This document shows positions 33,339 through 47,465 of a stretch of DNA of 64,000 nt, in pieces; the stretch's first letter is position 1; each line of letters starts with the position of its first letter. The notes below the pieces were generated by a model. It ran no database searches. It saw only the letters and a program-made list of their open reading frames with translations, and was not told where the DNA came from. This DNA is from Prostheceraeus crozeri (Eukaryota; Platyhelminthes; Polycladida; Euryleptidae): NCBI GenBank assembly GCA_907163375.1, contig CAJQUW010001446.1:806001-870000 (forward strand), written 5' to 3'. The translations under genes were made by a program, and so were the position numbers.

Positions 33339-36300
33339 CTGAAAACGAAGCGGAAATTGAAGGGCAATTTGTATAGACGCCTAAAAACCAAATTACTAGC
33401 ATATTGTACAACAAACATTGGGGGATGGTCACTGGTTTCCGAAACCGAACTGTAGCAAATAATCATCAACAAGGAGACTTAACTGCTCCATTTGTTCACC
33501 CAATATATACGCAAAACAGGTATAAATGCGGTATTTGTAGCGGCAAACATTCTGTAGTGTAGTAATGTAGTAAATGTAGTAATTGTTTGTAATGACATTT
33601 CAATATTTATAATTAATGGACGCTTAAATTCGCTTTTTAAAAATGTCCATGTATCTGTAATTTGCAAATGAAATGTCTGTTGTGTATGTACAGTGCAACA
33701 GATCAAGCTCTTGGATAAATTACGTGCAAGAAAATGTACATTTCTAGGGTCCTCGAAGCACCAGCAATAATAAAGGTATGCTCAATGACATTGTGCATGG
33801 ACTACTTGAAAGTGGACGCCCCAAAATCCGCTACAGCGACTTATAGAGGAACCTGCACGCATGTGCCTTCGAGAGTAGTTCAGGATCCGACAAAGTAGAG
33901 GATAGTGCGAAGACTACGGGCGGCTGCAGCTCCATTTTGTGGCACGGGGCAATGAACGATTTTCCTCACATTTTGCCATTTTCAATGTTAAGAAGATGAT
34001 TTTGCAACTACCGTACAAATCTATTCATGAAACAGATCAATATTTTCTTCAAAAACCGGTAAAATTCTAATTTCCAATCTATGAAAGTACAAAATTCGTG
34101 TATAATTCGAGCATACACGTATTTCGATGATAATTAGAAATTTGTGTATATGCAGGTACATACACAAAGTTCAGGCATGTACTGCCACACTGATGTGTGC
34201 TTTAGCAGAAAACAATTCTACTCAATCTCAAGATCCCTGTCATAGAATAAGTACAGTGCGCGGAAATAATGGAAACCGCTACGAATTTCCTATGTTTTTA
34301 CATATTAATGAAAATAAGCTATTCTTCAGAGTAGGTTTATATTACAATGTTCAAAAAGCTCAGTATTTCTTCAGGATCATGAAGAATCATTTGAAACTGT
34401 CGACAGTCAGTTTGATCACCATTTTGATTTATAACCTGTTCAATACGCCTAGGATGGAAAGAATCAAATTCTGGCATATTTGAGTAAGTTCGTCATCGTT
34501 ATTCCAAACTTTCAAAAAGTTTGAAATCATTCTTTGTTTTGATGAAATGAAAATTGAGCTGATTATCAAGGAAATTTCATGAACCGTACTATAATGCAAG
34601 TCTTCATGGAAAAGTTGAGATCTTTTATGGTTCTTGACTGGAATTTCAACTTTTTAATTCAATTTTCATCGGTATAATTTTATGATTCTCTAAATTCACA
34701 TTTCATTTCTTGAATCTGAATGGCAATATGGACCCATCTAAATATTTTAAAGTTAGTTATGATCTTTGCCTTTGATTATGATATTTTGCTCTTTCAGTGG
34801 CAGGTTCTGTAATATGATCACACTTGAGAAAATAGTCTTATTAATAAGACTGAGCATTAAAACAATAGTAAAATCAACTAAACAATCATGGAATAGTTAA
34901 TTTAAAAAACTATGTTACCGCTACAAGGTTGGCATGACACGTAGGATTTGCAAAACACTATTCTTCCTTCTTTATTGTCATCATGATTAGTCAATTCCAT
35001 GCAAATTTCTCCAAAAGTAAGAAACTCTGCATATCTCACATGTAGTAGCGGGTCTCAACTCGAGTTCATTTAATAAAATCGAAACTGTATACACATTGTG
35101 GATTGAATTAATGCTGGGTTGCTACTCTACCTAATGTAGTTAGGCTACTCTATGATCCCGACACTGAGATTTTCCGGGATAATGGAATCCCTACTAGAAT
35201 TCTACATGCAAGCAAGCCGTAAAATCTGGGCGCGAATGAATTTGAGAATTTCGAGGATAATTTATTCATTTAAGAGGACGCTGACTACAGAAACTGACTT
35301 CTCGACTGTATTTCACTATTTCGCAAGAGCTCATTCAAATTAGCACCGTGAAGAAAGGAAGGCGTTGTGCAATATCCCTAATTCTCTTTTCTCCAACAGA
35401 CTCAAGACAATAAGTGAACGTCACGGCCATTTCGATCATGTAAGCTTTAAGAACAAAGATTTGTGAGCGATTTTTCACTAAAAATGGAGAAGAAGAGGCT
35501 TTCTTATCAGCGGAAATCGAATCCATAGTTTCCTGAAAAGGATATATGAAACGAAATGAAATTGACTTCTTAGCACTCGGTGACCTTGATGAGTGTGAAA
35601 CGCTCGGATATTAAAGAATGACGAAGGGAAGGCAATTGTATCAGTCAAACTTCATATTTTAAATCAATAATTTATAATATGGCAATTCGATATCAAAAAA
35701 TTTAAATTCTGGATCTAAGTAATATGTTTCCATCATCTACACAGCTGTTACAGTTCGCACTGAGAAAATTCCAATGCATTAAATGCTTTCTGTCGTTTCG
35801 GAAGATTACGAAAATATATTTCGGTCGCCATTGGTCAGTTAAATTTTTAAAAAAGAGTTAAGACAAGACCATTTAATTATTGTCTAACTAATTAATTTAA
35901 TTAATTCTGCTCATTGTTCAATAGCCATGGTTTTGTGAGCAGATAGTGATATTTCATAGACAAATAGAAGAACAGACGACTTGTCTAATTCAATGCTTCC
36001 CATGCTAGTCTATTATTTTCTGAATCATCGTGAACCGATAGCGTGTCAGCAATAAAGTTGCACGTGTAAATACACCTCAACACGGTACGACCATCAAGCC
36101 TAGCGATGCACACTATTCGTGATTGTATTAGGAACAAGATGTGCATGCGCATATGACACGCCTGCTTTGTTTTGAGGAACAATAGCAATAAATAAGTCCA
36201 ATAGCAATTTAAAAGCTACTTATTTCAAAAGAAAACTGGAATCAACCGGAAAAGCAGCGCGTCTGGAAAAACAACGCAATTCTATCCTAAAATTAATAAA

Positions 36301-39300
36301 AATCTATCAACTCACCATAATATCTCTTTCATTATTTGTTGGTTCACTCGCACCACTGCGGATCTCCCGAACAGCTCTGGAAATCGTCTTTTCTGCCCGA
36401 TCCATCTTATCCAGATGTTCTTTTCTCTCCCGTTCCTTGGAGACTAATTGATTCGTTAACTGATCTTGCTCTTCAGTTAATCTTTCAGTATCCTGACGCA
36501 AATTTCCCAACGTTTCATTCATTGTCTCCAATTCTTCGGACAGCTCTCGAATTTGGCGTCGTTTGTGCTTATATTTATCATTTGCGGCACGCAACTGTTC
36601 TTCTAGTTGTTGTTTCTCACGCAGTTCATCTGCAGAATCCGTAACTTTTGTGTTTATTTTTCTGCAAAAAATGTTTTTCATATATCATTCATAGTTTTAA
36701 TTTCTTGATTTTTTTCTTGTTGGCAAATTATTATGGGAGTAAGCTCTTCAGTCCACTGCAAGATCTTGCAAATGCAAGCTTTTGGATGACATTTATTCTG
36801 TCATTCATGGGACGACACACTGCTATTTCGCGTCTTGCATTATATATATCGTGATCGCCCTTAACCTATTAATATTTTAGACCTTTCTGAATTAGCAAGC
36901 GTCAGTAGTGGTGTACTAAAGGGTGGTGTACAAGTATCATTCTCTTGTATGGTCATCGACGGCCTTTCATCTTTCTATTATAACATGCATCAGTAAACCT
37001 TTTTGCAATGCTCCGACAAATATCTGGTGACTAACTGAAGATTAAGTGGGATAGCGGCATCACTTGGTTTAACTCGCAAGTCGCAATGTCCATCGATTAT
37101 CGAGTCCAATGCTTATATCGTGGTGACAATTACGAAGGCCCACTGTCAATCTCTCTTTTTGATATTAACCATGGAAATGTTGTGTTAGTGTTATGCTGCC
37201 AGATAATATTGAGTGTGAAAATTTCCTCCGATCAAATGCGAAATTTTCGTTTCGACCCAGCCTTAAAGACAGCGTTTAGATGCATTTATCTTGGAATGAT
37301 TTGTTTATTTATCTGGTTGTGTAGTTGAACTTACTACTTAACTGAATAACTATTGTCATATTTGTTCTAATCTTACCTCATATTTTCTCACTTTCTGTAG
37401 CTCTTCTAAATATCTCAATTACAAGCGCGCTAGGTCACTGACATTATTGCTGCTAGCCCTGTAGCGAGTGTTTTTGAAGATGTTGATGTCATCTGTAGAT
37501 GTATCTTTATCAGCACTGAAAATCATCACTAGCATCTAGCAGTCTAACACCCATCTCCAGCAGTGTGATGTTCACTTCGAGGGATAGATTGTCCCGTAAC
37601 CGAATTTGCTTAAATGTGATGGACTGTTCAACAAATCGACGGAATTTCAATTATGTTGATGGTAGAATCTATTTGAGGCATTGTCCTTATACTTGCTGTA
37701 GGGATTTGATGAAATATATGAAGTGACGAATTATTATGACATAAGTATTGTAGAATTCGCTCAGGTATCACAAACAGTTGCCTGATTTATGAAATCTCAA
37801 CAGATGAAACCACCAAGAGACATGTATCGGCCTCATGGGTCTCCCCACTCGTGGGTACGGGTGGTTCGAATCAGCGACGTTGGAGCTACAGGACGTGCCA
37901 GCATGGCCTGTAACCACAGGCTGTGTGAAGCCAGGAAGGCACTGCTTTACAGCAAGCACGTGGAGTGTGGATTTCATTCTGCAATCATCGTGCCGCATCT
38001 GATATTGAGGCGCTCGATGCAAGCGCAACACCTGCATGTTTATACAATGAATCTGGCTTGTCACAAGCAGATCATCATCATAATTCATTGAAAGTTGATG
38101 AAAGTCAGTAACAAATACCTGTATGATTCATTGGCTGAATTAACAACTCTCAGAGAATTTTCCAGCGCCCGGATCTCCTTTTCTGCCTTTCGAATTTTTG
38201 CATCCAACATATCACCTTGGCGTTGCAGTTCTTCCTTCTCTTGAGCCGCTTTGATGACATAATAAGCCTGTGATTTCTCTTCTTCACCCTCTGGTGGGGC
38301 CATGGCAACCATGACAATTTCATATCGCTTCTGTAGTTTGTCGATTTGTGAACTGCGTGCATGTAATTCTGAAGAATATTGCTGTCGTTCTTCGTCAGCG
38401 GAACGTTTCTGACTTTTCAGCATGTCCATGTGAATGGCTATCTCTGCTCTTCGTTCTTTGATAGAAGTCTCTAATTGTTGGCGACGTGTTTCCAATTCCA
38501 TAACACCATCGGCTTTGCTGTACAGGATTTCTCTTAAACGCTTGATCTCCAGCTTCATGATGTTGTCATCCACCAGCAGATCCTGTTTGGCAGTGCGAAT
38601 CTTCTTGAATTCTCTTTGTGAGCTATCGTTGTGAAGATTCAATTCATTGATCTTGCTGTTCAAACTGTCGCGTTCTTTGCCAATCTTTTCCATATCACGT
38701 TTAACTCGTCGAATATCATCCTGGAAAATAGAGACACACGTCGTGACGTTGTCTTACATGCTTAAAACACGACAGTTTTATTAATGTTGAAATCTCGGAA
38801 ATTTAAATTTTCATGATAAAATGAAGAGTGTGTTACCTTTAGTAAAGCGCTTCCAACAGTCAGTTTATTGAAAAGCTTACCTGTGTGAGTGGTATGTCTA
38901 CTTCACTATCATTTGCTAAGACTCGCTGACCTATTTTGCTTTTATGACCTTCTTTGTTGGTACTTGTAATGTGAGAAATTACAACACAGTGACACATTGT
39001 GTTTTCTGCATTTAATTGACTAGCTACAGTTCCAAATATTTTTACGATTTTGTTTTCACTCTATTAATAGTCTCTTTCAAATAGTAGTATTAAAATACCG
39101 TAATACGATCTGATAGGTAGTAATTTGCTGTCGGTGTGCGTACATTCCGTGAAAAAATTGAAGCTATTACATGTATTTATCTTAGTATTTTCTTGTTATT
39201 CTTTCGCATCTTGAGATCAAAGGTTGCTGTCCATTTACTTACGTCTCTCTTTACCACGTACGTACTTATTCCAATTCGCTTCAACTGTTTTACTTCTCGC

Positions 39301-42300
39301 AATCCGTTTTTTCGATTCTGTTCATCATTTGGGTTCCAAATTCCCTCCCACTGTTGTCAAGCACTCTTCTTCCATCTCTCTATTTCAACGGATACCAATT
39401 AGGTAGTTATACATAGTTATATAGTTATATGACCAGAAGTTACATAAAATAGCTATTTCATCACAATACACAAGCAGACTAATGTTGATTTAACTGACCT
39501 GTAAATGCTTAAGCTGTGCATTCAACGTGTCTTTAGTGTCCACACGACGATTGTGTTCTTCTGTTAGTTCTGCGATTCTTGCCTCTAATGCCATTTTCTC
39601 TTCATTAGATGTCTCGCCTTGCATGCGGTTGATTCGGCGCTCCAGTTGCTGCGTATTGAAATCTTGTGTATACAAAATTTCTTGTTGTTTCAATACCTCA
39701 TGATCCATTTTAGCAATTCGAGAGCGCAAGTTCTTGATAGCTGCCTTAGCTCCATCGATTGCAGCTCCAATATTTTTCTCATCAATGCGAGCGTTATGTA
39801 GTTTTTGTTGTCCTTTGAATTCCAAGTCACGTTGGTGCTTAAGTTCATTTTCTAACTCTTTCTGAGTCATTTCTTCTTCTTGCATCAAAGTGTCCATTGC
39901 AGCTGCCTGCTCTTCGGCAGTTAATTTGGAGCTGGTCACTTTCTTCAAACGCTCTTGGAGCTCTAGTCGTGTCCGAGTAGCTTGCTCAAGTCGGTTCTTC
40001 ATATTTACAACTTCTTTCTTGAGATGAGTAACTTGAGAGCGAGTAGATTCAAGGTCTGATGCAGTTCTGTCACAAGTTCGTTTCAAAACTTCCAGCTGAA
40101 AGAGGGAGAAATCAATAAGGATTCATTTTCCATGATTATCATAGAATTCATCGAGTTTATAAGCAACCTGACAACAAATTTTCCATACATCTGTTTATCA
40201 GTTATGAGAGAAAGCAACAATACTTCTGCGTCCCTGAGTCAAGCTGAAGCCTTACTACGTAGTTGATTATTACTCTCACTCAGCAGCTGGTGACCGTTTG
40301 ACGCACTTGCATGTCCATGAGCAGCAACGTCATTGGTTAAAATCCTTTTATAACGCGGGGGGAATGGGATAAAATCGCGAAGCACCTCAGTGTTGTAAAG
40401 ATATAAGTCTATGAACCATGTCATGATTGTCTATTATCCATTTCATAGACATCGAATAGAATTTTGGAAATTCAAATGTTATGCAAAACCTAATTATCAA
40501 ATTTTTTAGTAATAATGACATATTTCATTTCTATTAATGTCTTATATTATTCCTTTGAAATTTTTAGAAATCTACAAGGCCTCCTTTTGAAATTTTCAGT
40601 CCGATGCATTAGAAATTACTTGGAACTGTAGAACACCATTTTATAGATACATTGCATGACCGATTTTTGCAGGAAAATCTTCCACACTTTATATACCCTT
40701 ACCATTAGAAAGTTCACACGGAACATGTTGACTGAATCCCCCTCACCCGCATAAAGATGAAGCTTTTTTGATTGATTTAGTTGCTTGATATAAAACATAC
40801 ACTGTCTTGTATGATAAAAAGCGGATAAGTGCAGTACCCCTGTAAATGAAATATGAATGAAGTACCTGATGAAGTATGAATTATAACGTTGATGAATTTA
40901 TCTATTTTCTTGAAAGTTGTAGGTATCTTAGATCAAACACTAGAAATGAAAGTAGATATGAATCATTCCTTTCCCCTCTGTACCGGAAATCATAATTAAA
41001 GCATTTTCAGGTTACCTTCAGCTTCGTTAGTGAGGTCAGGTTTAAAACTTTGATTCGGTTTCGGGTTAAAAACGTTCGTTCCGGGTTCAGGTTGGACTTC
41101 ATGGCGTCTCTACATGACTCTAGTGCTCATAATCAAAGATCGAAAAAAGTAGAAAGATTTTCAGTTGACAAAAACAACACAGTGTATGATAGGAAGTTCT
41201 CTCTGGACTGAAAACGATTTCCCGAGATTGTTGGGAAATAAAATTGTTCGCTTTCCCGATAGCAGAATCCCGGAAAAGCAACAAGTTGATCATTTAATTT
41301 TTACCAATGACTTAATTCAAAACATTCTTCTGTGGCTACAGAAAGAAAGTTGATTATCAACCAAGCACACGGTAGATGTAGCGAGAGGCTACGTGTCGCT
41401 TTGAGCTTGCAGTATATGCTTTGCGAGAAGCTGATTGTAACAAAATGAGGCCAAAATTGTTGTGAAAATCGATCAGATGCAAAGTGACACATCTTACCAC
41501 TGATCGGAGTTTCATATGTCTAACAAAGTTTTCACGTCGAGATTATTGAAGGATAATATAAATGCTCTGATTATCATATTGCAGAGATTGTGGGTTTCCA
41601 GGTTTTGTGAAAGCCCACTGTTCCATCGATCGCATAACAGACACTAACTAACTTCGCACTCAAACAGCTCTAAATCTTTACTAAACATCCGATTAACGAT
41701 TTTAACATGACTTCACCAGTGAGTATGGTACATTTAACTTTCGCACGGACAGACACATTTTCCTGATAAGATTAATAAAAGCATGATGCGCACAACACTG
41801 ATCAAAAGCAGTCAATTGTGCTGGGGATGTGATAAATACATCCTATTTGGAAAAACATCCACGATCATCGTCTCTGATCACAACTCCGCGAGAAGAACTT
41901 CAGAATGCTTATGAAGTCATCAGTTCGGCACTATTATTAACGTATTCAGATTTCTGCAAAACTTTTCCGGGATTCTCGGGGGACGACTTTTCCGGCAGTA
42001 GAAATCCTTAGTATTTAGATACGCATGAGCTTGATAGATGAATCTAGATGTGGTATTTTTGAATTTGTATCAGGGTTATAATGATCATTGAAATAGTATC
42101 ATTGTTTGGTTGAAGATGGAACAGCAGTTCCAAATCCTAGTTATAGAAATAAATGAAAAACTCACTTGTTCTCTGAATTGATCTTTTTGCTGCTCTGCAT
42201 CATTCAATGCCAATTTCGTACGAACACACTGTCTTTCCGCCATCGTAATCTTCTTGTCTTGTTCACGGTTGTTGTCTGCTTGGTTATCCAAGAATTGTTG

Positions 42301-45300
42301 TTTCTCCCGTATCACATCTTCTTTCTCGAGGACTCGTTGCTTCTGGACAGCTAGTTCCTGAATGAAACAGAAATACATTTACTTCTACTATACCTTATGT
42401 TAGCGGCTAAATACGATCCACTTACACTCGCAGCTCTATCGATTTCTCTATCACGTTGCTGCATTCGATCGATATTATTTTCCCATTGGGAGATAAGTTC
42501 TGCTCTCTCCCGATGCATGCGTCTAAACTCTTCCGCCGTTTTGTCCAGTTCTACTTGCTTCGTCTGGGTTTCGATTACTTCGGCTTCTAACTTTCGCCGT
42601 TTCTGTAGAGCATCGTCTGTCAATCGTTCTTGTTGAAGACTAAGTTCTCTTATCTTCCCCTCGTCTTGTCTGCGATACTTCTCCAAGGCAAGAGAGTCTT
42701 CGGCTTTCTTTTCACTCTCATCGAGCCAAGCTTCCAAAGCTTGCTGATCCCAATTCATCTGTGATTTCATCTCTTCCAGAGAGGATGCTTGAGAGTAAAT
42801 TCTATTCTCTAGTTGATTTTTCTTCTGTTTCATCTCGGCTAAATTCCTCATCAACCGCTCAATTTCTTGCTTCAATCTGCCTTCTTCTCTTTGCCCAACT
42901 TTCATTATATGACTTTCAGTCTCTTGCTCCCGAATACAAGCGGTCACAACACCCTGAAACGAATGCGAATTTCATTTGGTCAATCACCTAACATGAGTGA
43001 AAACCAGTACCCTTAATTTTATTGCAGCATGATTGCCAGATATTCATGTATTATGACATATTCTATTAACATACTTGATGCCTTAAGACATTAAAAGAAA
43101 CGATACAATAGACCCAAGCGCATCAATAAAATAGATTCTCAGAATACAGTAATTTGACTATGCCGAAAATCACCAAAGCAAAATTGACGAAGAATAATGC
43201 ACGTCTCGATAGCCGCCGTCCGTTGCGTGGTAAAAGCTCGTGTGCGTGCATGTATGTCAACTGCCATTTATATGCATATAATATATACAACTGCCAAAAT
43301 GAATGCCAAATTCCATTTTATTCGAACAGTCTGAATAAATACTTAAACCCATGCTTATAGAATTTATATGATGATATATGATACATGATGCATGAATCAG
43401 TTACTTGATTAGGTGATAAGATACGCTGTATTATAATATCATAGCCGGTATTTGATTCATCGACAGCCTCACGGTATAATGAGACGTGCAGCAAACGAAA
43501 CCTAACTTCTAATTGAAGAGACTACATGACAGCCACCATCAGTCGGTGCATGCAATTAAGACAAAAGAGATGAAGGTGCTACGTAAAATAAATTAAATTA
43601 TATAGATTTATGTTTGAATTATGCAAAAAACTATACCCCTACAGAAATTCTGACCCTTGGATACGCACGTAGCTGTGACATTATAACACAACGTACTTTA
43701 TCACATCGTCAAATGTATGACGACTACTACTAATAATATACTAATTTAGGCAAACTTATTTATGTGCTCCTAATCAAATCTATTCCACTTAGCTATACAA
43801 TGAACTGATTAAGGCGAAGAATCAAGACTGTAAAATCTGCCTTGACAGATGAGTATATAATTAGTATATCAATTGCATCGTCTACATCTGCGTCTTCCCC
43901 ATCATCATCGGTTGAATTAGCACACGTTTTAATGAAGGGCACATTACACTGGATCGTCATCTTTTAATGTCGACGCTATTTTGGTCCGCTTAATGCCAAG
44001 ACGTTATCATGAGTTTTAATAATGCATATTCCGATGCCTGGTGACTGTGATCATTGATGCATGTATTCAGTTTAATATTCCAACCGGGGTAATTCAATGG
44101 ATATCTGATTTTACTCCATTGATTTCAACGTACTTTGCTAGCTTGCTGTTCGTATGAGTGAGTAAGTGGATTGCCAAAGGGAAGTGAAATCGATCTCATT
44201 CTCTTTGTCATGACTATAAATGACTCACGCGCTATGTGCCCGAATACCTCTCATAAAAAACGCCGATGATGCGCTAGTTATTCATTTCTGAGGAATGGTG
44301 TGGGAGATAGTGGAGATGAAGTGGAGCAACCTCACCAAATTAGCAAACTTAAATAGCCTCCTCATAAACATTTCTTAGTGTTGTGCGGTGTACATACGAG
44401 CACCAAAATAGATCTGCTACTGGAGCTGACTCTGCTTCTCATGTGGACTCTCTCGCGTTTCTTTGTGTTGTGGTCTCTAGCGATGTGAACTGGCATGTTC
44501 ATATTGACCAAAAAAGGCGCCAATTTTTATTATTCGCAATTTAGGACGGTCTATCATGGATATGTTTGTCCAAATACATTGATGTTGAAATCGCACATTT
44601 TTCATCCACTCTATGTTTTAGTCTCTGTTTTAGCAACGCTAGCAATTATCAATTGTAGAGAATGCTACTTGGTATTGAGCGTCATGTTTTACGTATTATA
44701 CAAGCAACTCATGAGTCGTTCAATTCACTTTTCAAAGTTACTTATCGCACATGTGAAAGATTTAGCCGTATTGCAAAGTCTGATGAATCTCCACTGATGA
44801 CGCGAAATATTCGATATCAATATATCGACAAAAAATACTCACTCGCAATGTCATGACTCTTCGACGGCCATTCGCAAGAACCAGTAGTTTCAATCGATAT
44901 TTTATGATGTTCTACAAATATTTTGTATTATTGTGTTTTATGTTCTGTGTTATGCGTATATTTGTATGTACAGTACTGCCATTTGCCTCTATCCTTCAAA
45001 TATTGGCACTGATCTATCATACTGCAAGGGAATGAAGGAATGGATATATCATTTTGATGTCATAAATTTTTCAACTAATAACATCGTAAAGGCATAATCA
45101 TAACTTATATAAGATAATCCTAACACAAATAAATCACAACACATGAAGTCACCGAAGTCAATGGTCAACATAAAGACTCTCAATTTGATTTTTGATATGT
45201 CAGCAGCCCGAACAAGAGATATGATGGCGCAAAAAGCACATGTAGAGGTAAGATAAATGACAAAAACATGTCAGAAGATAATTGTTACCTGTGTATGTGT

Positions 45301-47465
45301 CAATTCTTGACGAACATTCTTCAAGTGAGATGTCAAAGCATCAACTTTATCTTTCAATGTGTCATCCTCGTTTCTGATTTTCTCAATATCTCGTTGACGT
45401 TTATCAACCTGAAAAGATAAATCAGAATTGCAATTTGTCTCAGACTGCTTTACAACAACTTGTAGTAGCAGCTTTATTGAAATCCGTGACAATCTTTAAG
45501 CTAAATCAACAGCTTTGCACTACTTCCACTTCTTAGCACTAAATGAAGTAGAAAAACTGTTTCTTGTTTTTATAAATTGCCTTCAATTTCTAATCATGCT
45601 TGCACATCGATGTCAGTTAAAAGAGTTCCACAAAGTAAATTGAATTTATCATCCGCTGATGTTTCACGGTTCCCTAGTCGCATCATCAGTGCAAGTGAAG
45701 CATAGAGATGCGCGCTGGCATCTTTACACACAGACATGAGCCTAAAATACAGTTCACCGCTGCAGACAATAGTAATGAAAAATACAATAGGTCTAAATAC
45801 ATTGAATGTGAAGTTAAAACATTTATTTGTAGAATAAGTGGTAGTTAGAGCTGCAACAAAGGCTCATCAGAGATATTTAAATGCTTAACTGTAAATGCTC
45901 TTATTTGATACTACCATTTTTCTCTACTATCTTTTACACTCCTTCCCAGTACTTCGGCGATACCTATCCATGATTGGTTTGTCATTTTTTGATCTTTTTG
46001 GTCCCTTGTCACTATCGCAAAGATTTTCAAATTTCTTCACTTCTTTGATTAACTAACTCATCAAAAACAATTTTTCTGATTTTTTTCGCTATGTATTGCG
46101 TAGCGCGTAAAAAGCAGATTGCGAGTTAACTGTCAAAAACATACACACCAAAGTTTGTGCTATGTCCATATGACAGCGTGAATCACTCTCCATGAGGTGA
46201 CGTATTTTCCTTTTCCATGGCGAGGGCAAGCAGGCGCGCATGCTACGTGCGCAGATGCATGAACTGCCCTTTAGGCGGAAGTTGACTGCAATATTACATA
46301 AAGTTGGCGGCTCCGTTGCGTCAAATGCACACAATGCATCTCATGGCCTACTCATGTAGCCGAAGACTTGTATTGAAGTGATGTGACTTTTAGGCCCCAA
46401 AGACATGCCATGATTGCGAGACAAAAGCCTAGCCAACAAATTTTTCACATCCCAATTTCTCCTTCTTAATACAGAAACGAATAAAAATGAAGATGCGACT
46501 AACTTGAATTATAGCCAGAGTCGAAATTGCCCAATAGCATGCAGATTGAAATCTGCCGAAGGCGGGGCACTCGATTGCAGGCCGCGCTCCTCTACGTTAA
46601 GAGCTATGTCAAAGTAAAGAATTTTTCACGAAACCCGACGACGCGTCATCAATTAGGAAAAATCATGAAATATTCTACAGTAAATCTCTGGAACCATATT
46701 TGACGATCAACACGACTTATTTGTTAATGCCTCCTTTAGTTATGAAGCAACTAGAAGACTTTGGTCTTTCTCTCATCAAGCCACTTGCTTTGATGATAAC
46801 TCCCAATCAATGCACGTTCTCCTGGCGCGCAAGACTTCCAGAAGTGTTCTCCTTTATTCTTTTGGTCATGAAGATCTAGGACTTTGTGCATAGGTCTATT
46901 CATGCAAGACTATGCAAATATTTTCCTTTCCGAGCACAATCTATGCAATAAGAACATAGAAACTATGCACCCAATCAATAATTAATGGCATTCCAAATCG
47001 CTTTCGATCGGAATTGGACCAAATAAAATAACCTTCCTAAAATTCCATCTGTCATCGCTGCTGCTGGGTTGAGTAGGTTCGCCACATGCAAAGTATAATG
47101 AATGATCGGCGCCATTGTCACACCAAAGATCTCCGAAAGATTGCAATTGGAAACCGTTCAATCGTTGAATTGTGTGTAAGAAAGCACTAAATTCACATAT
47201 TTCGATGATTTAGTGTACTAACTTGGAATATCATCAACAAAAAAAGTAAACAATACGAAAGAATCATCAAGTTCAGTGATGACATTACGGCAATGTAAAT
47301 CACATAAATCACCATTTCCAGCAGTTTAAAACCAAGCATTCTAAAATCGTCTTACCGCTTGAATTAACCCTTGATTTTCTGTGTTAGCTACAGGGATAGC
47401 AAGACCTTCATCCCAACCTAAGAGAGATAATACATTACTAGTTGCGCTGCCGTTGGCACTCATGC
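33033..47465 (-). CDS. CCDC39: CCDC39 (FAP59), axonemal 96-nm ruler coiled-coil protein, eight coding exons
   Basis: With CCDC40 this protein forms the molecular ruler along ciliary doublet microtubules. It sets the 96-nm repeat and is needed to place inner dynein arms and the nexin-dynein regulatory complex. The gene is split into exons at 47465-47356, 45408-45289, 42953-42426, 42357-42166, 40095-39499, 38721-38119, 36661-36316 and 33338-33033. All have GT/AG borders. The predicted product is about 932 residues (human about 941). It is coiled coil nearly throughout, with a Ser/Ala-rich low-complexity tail. Strong family signatures are [32 protein letters not shown] and [19 protein letters not shown]. 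Exon 6 has a 1-base frame problem at 38700-38703. An AG two bases before the ATG implies a noncoding first exon upstream. Confidence 0.95.
33339..36315. other. CCDC39 intron 7
   Basis: Nearly 3 kb with no recognisable gene. An open frame at 35340-35532 next to an AG was considered as an exon and rejected because exons 7 and 8 join directly in alignment with the family. Confidence 0.6.
36316..36661 (-). CDS. CCDC39: CCDC39 coding exon 7
   Basis: 346 bp. One base completes the codon split with exon 6, then 115 codons follow, ending phase 0 at a GTGAGT donor. It contains [20 protein letters not shown], which matches the conserved region before the tail. Confidence 0.93.
36662..38118. other. CCDC39 intron 6
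   Basis: About 1.5 kb. The stretch 37790-38050 is GC-richer than its surroundings and contains GGTTCGAATC (37863-37872), a tRNA-type B box. It could be a tRNA-derived SINE but no clear A box is present. Confidence 0.45.
38119..38721 (-). CDS. CCDC39: CCDC39 coding exon 6 (contains a 1-base frame problem)
   Basis: 603 bp, about codons 516-716. It holds [16 protein letters not shown] and [19 protein letters not shown]. Exon 5 ends in phase 0. From the acceptor at 38722, phase 0 gives DDIRRVK and then hits a stop, while the rest of the exon is open in the next frame. The switch falls in a T4 run at 38700-38703 (A4 on the coding strand); one base fewer would restore agreement with the family. 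The exon ends with two bases of a split codon completed by exon 7. Confidence 0.9.
39499..40095 (-). CDS. CCDC39: CCDC39 coding exon 5
   Basis: 597 bp, codons 317-515, phase 0. It includes [19 protein letters not shown] and [19 protein letters not shown], both conserved in CCDC39, and ends at a CAG|GTCAGT donor. Confidence 0.95.
40096..42165. other. CCDC39 intron 4
   Basis: No gene recognised in about 2.1 kb. Confidence 0.6.
42166..42357 (-). CDS. CCDC39: CCDC39 coding exon 4
   Basis: 192 bp, codons 253-316, phase 0. Begins [20 protein letters not shown] and ends before a GTGAGT donor. Confidence 0.93.
42426..42953 (-). CDS. CCDC39: CCDC39 coding exon 3
   Basis: 528 bp, codons 77-252, phase 0 at both ends. 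It contains the near-invariant [16 protein letters not shown] block and [17 protein letters not shown]. Confidence 0.95.
42954..45288. other. CCDC39 intron 2
   Basis: AT-rich intron of about 2.3 kb. Short open frames here have no recognisable content. Confidence 0.6.
45289..45408 (-). CDS. CCDC39: CCDC39 coding exon 2
   Basis: 120 bp, codons 37-76, phase 0 at both ends. Coiled-coil sequence ending [16 protein letters not shown], which aligns with the vertebrate protein. Confidence 0.93.
45409..47355. other. CCDC39 intron 1
   Basis: No other gene recognised. It contains a somewhat GC-richer patch near 46190-46330 and 46550-46600. Confidence 0.6.
47356..47465 (-). CDS. CCDC39: CCDC39 coding exon 1
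   Basis: Start codon at 47463-47461, codons 1-36, ending in phase 0 at a GTAAG donor. It encodes [20 protein letters not shown] and then [12 protein letters not shown], the conserved N-terminus. An acceptor AG sits two bases before the ATG. Confidence 0.93.

Noticed and set aside
35340..35532. Minus-strand open frame with an AG at its 5' end, between CCDC39 exons 7 and 8
   Set aside because: It has no CCDC39-like sequence. Exons 7 and 8 join directly (ERDIM to IREQREF) in line with the family, so no exon is missing there.
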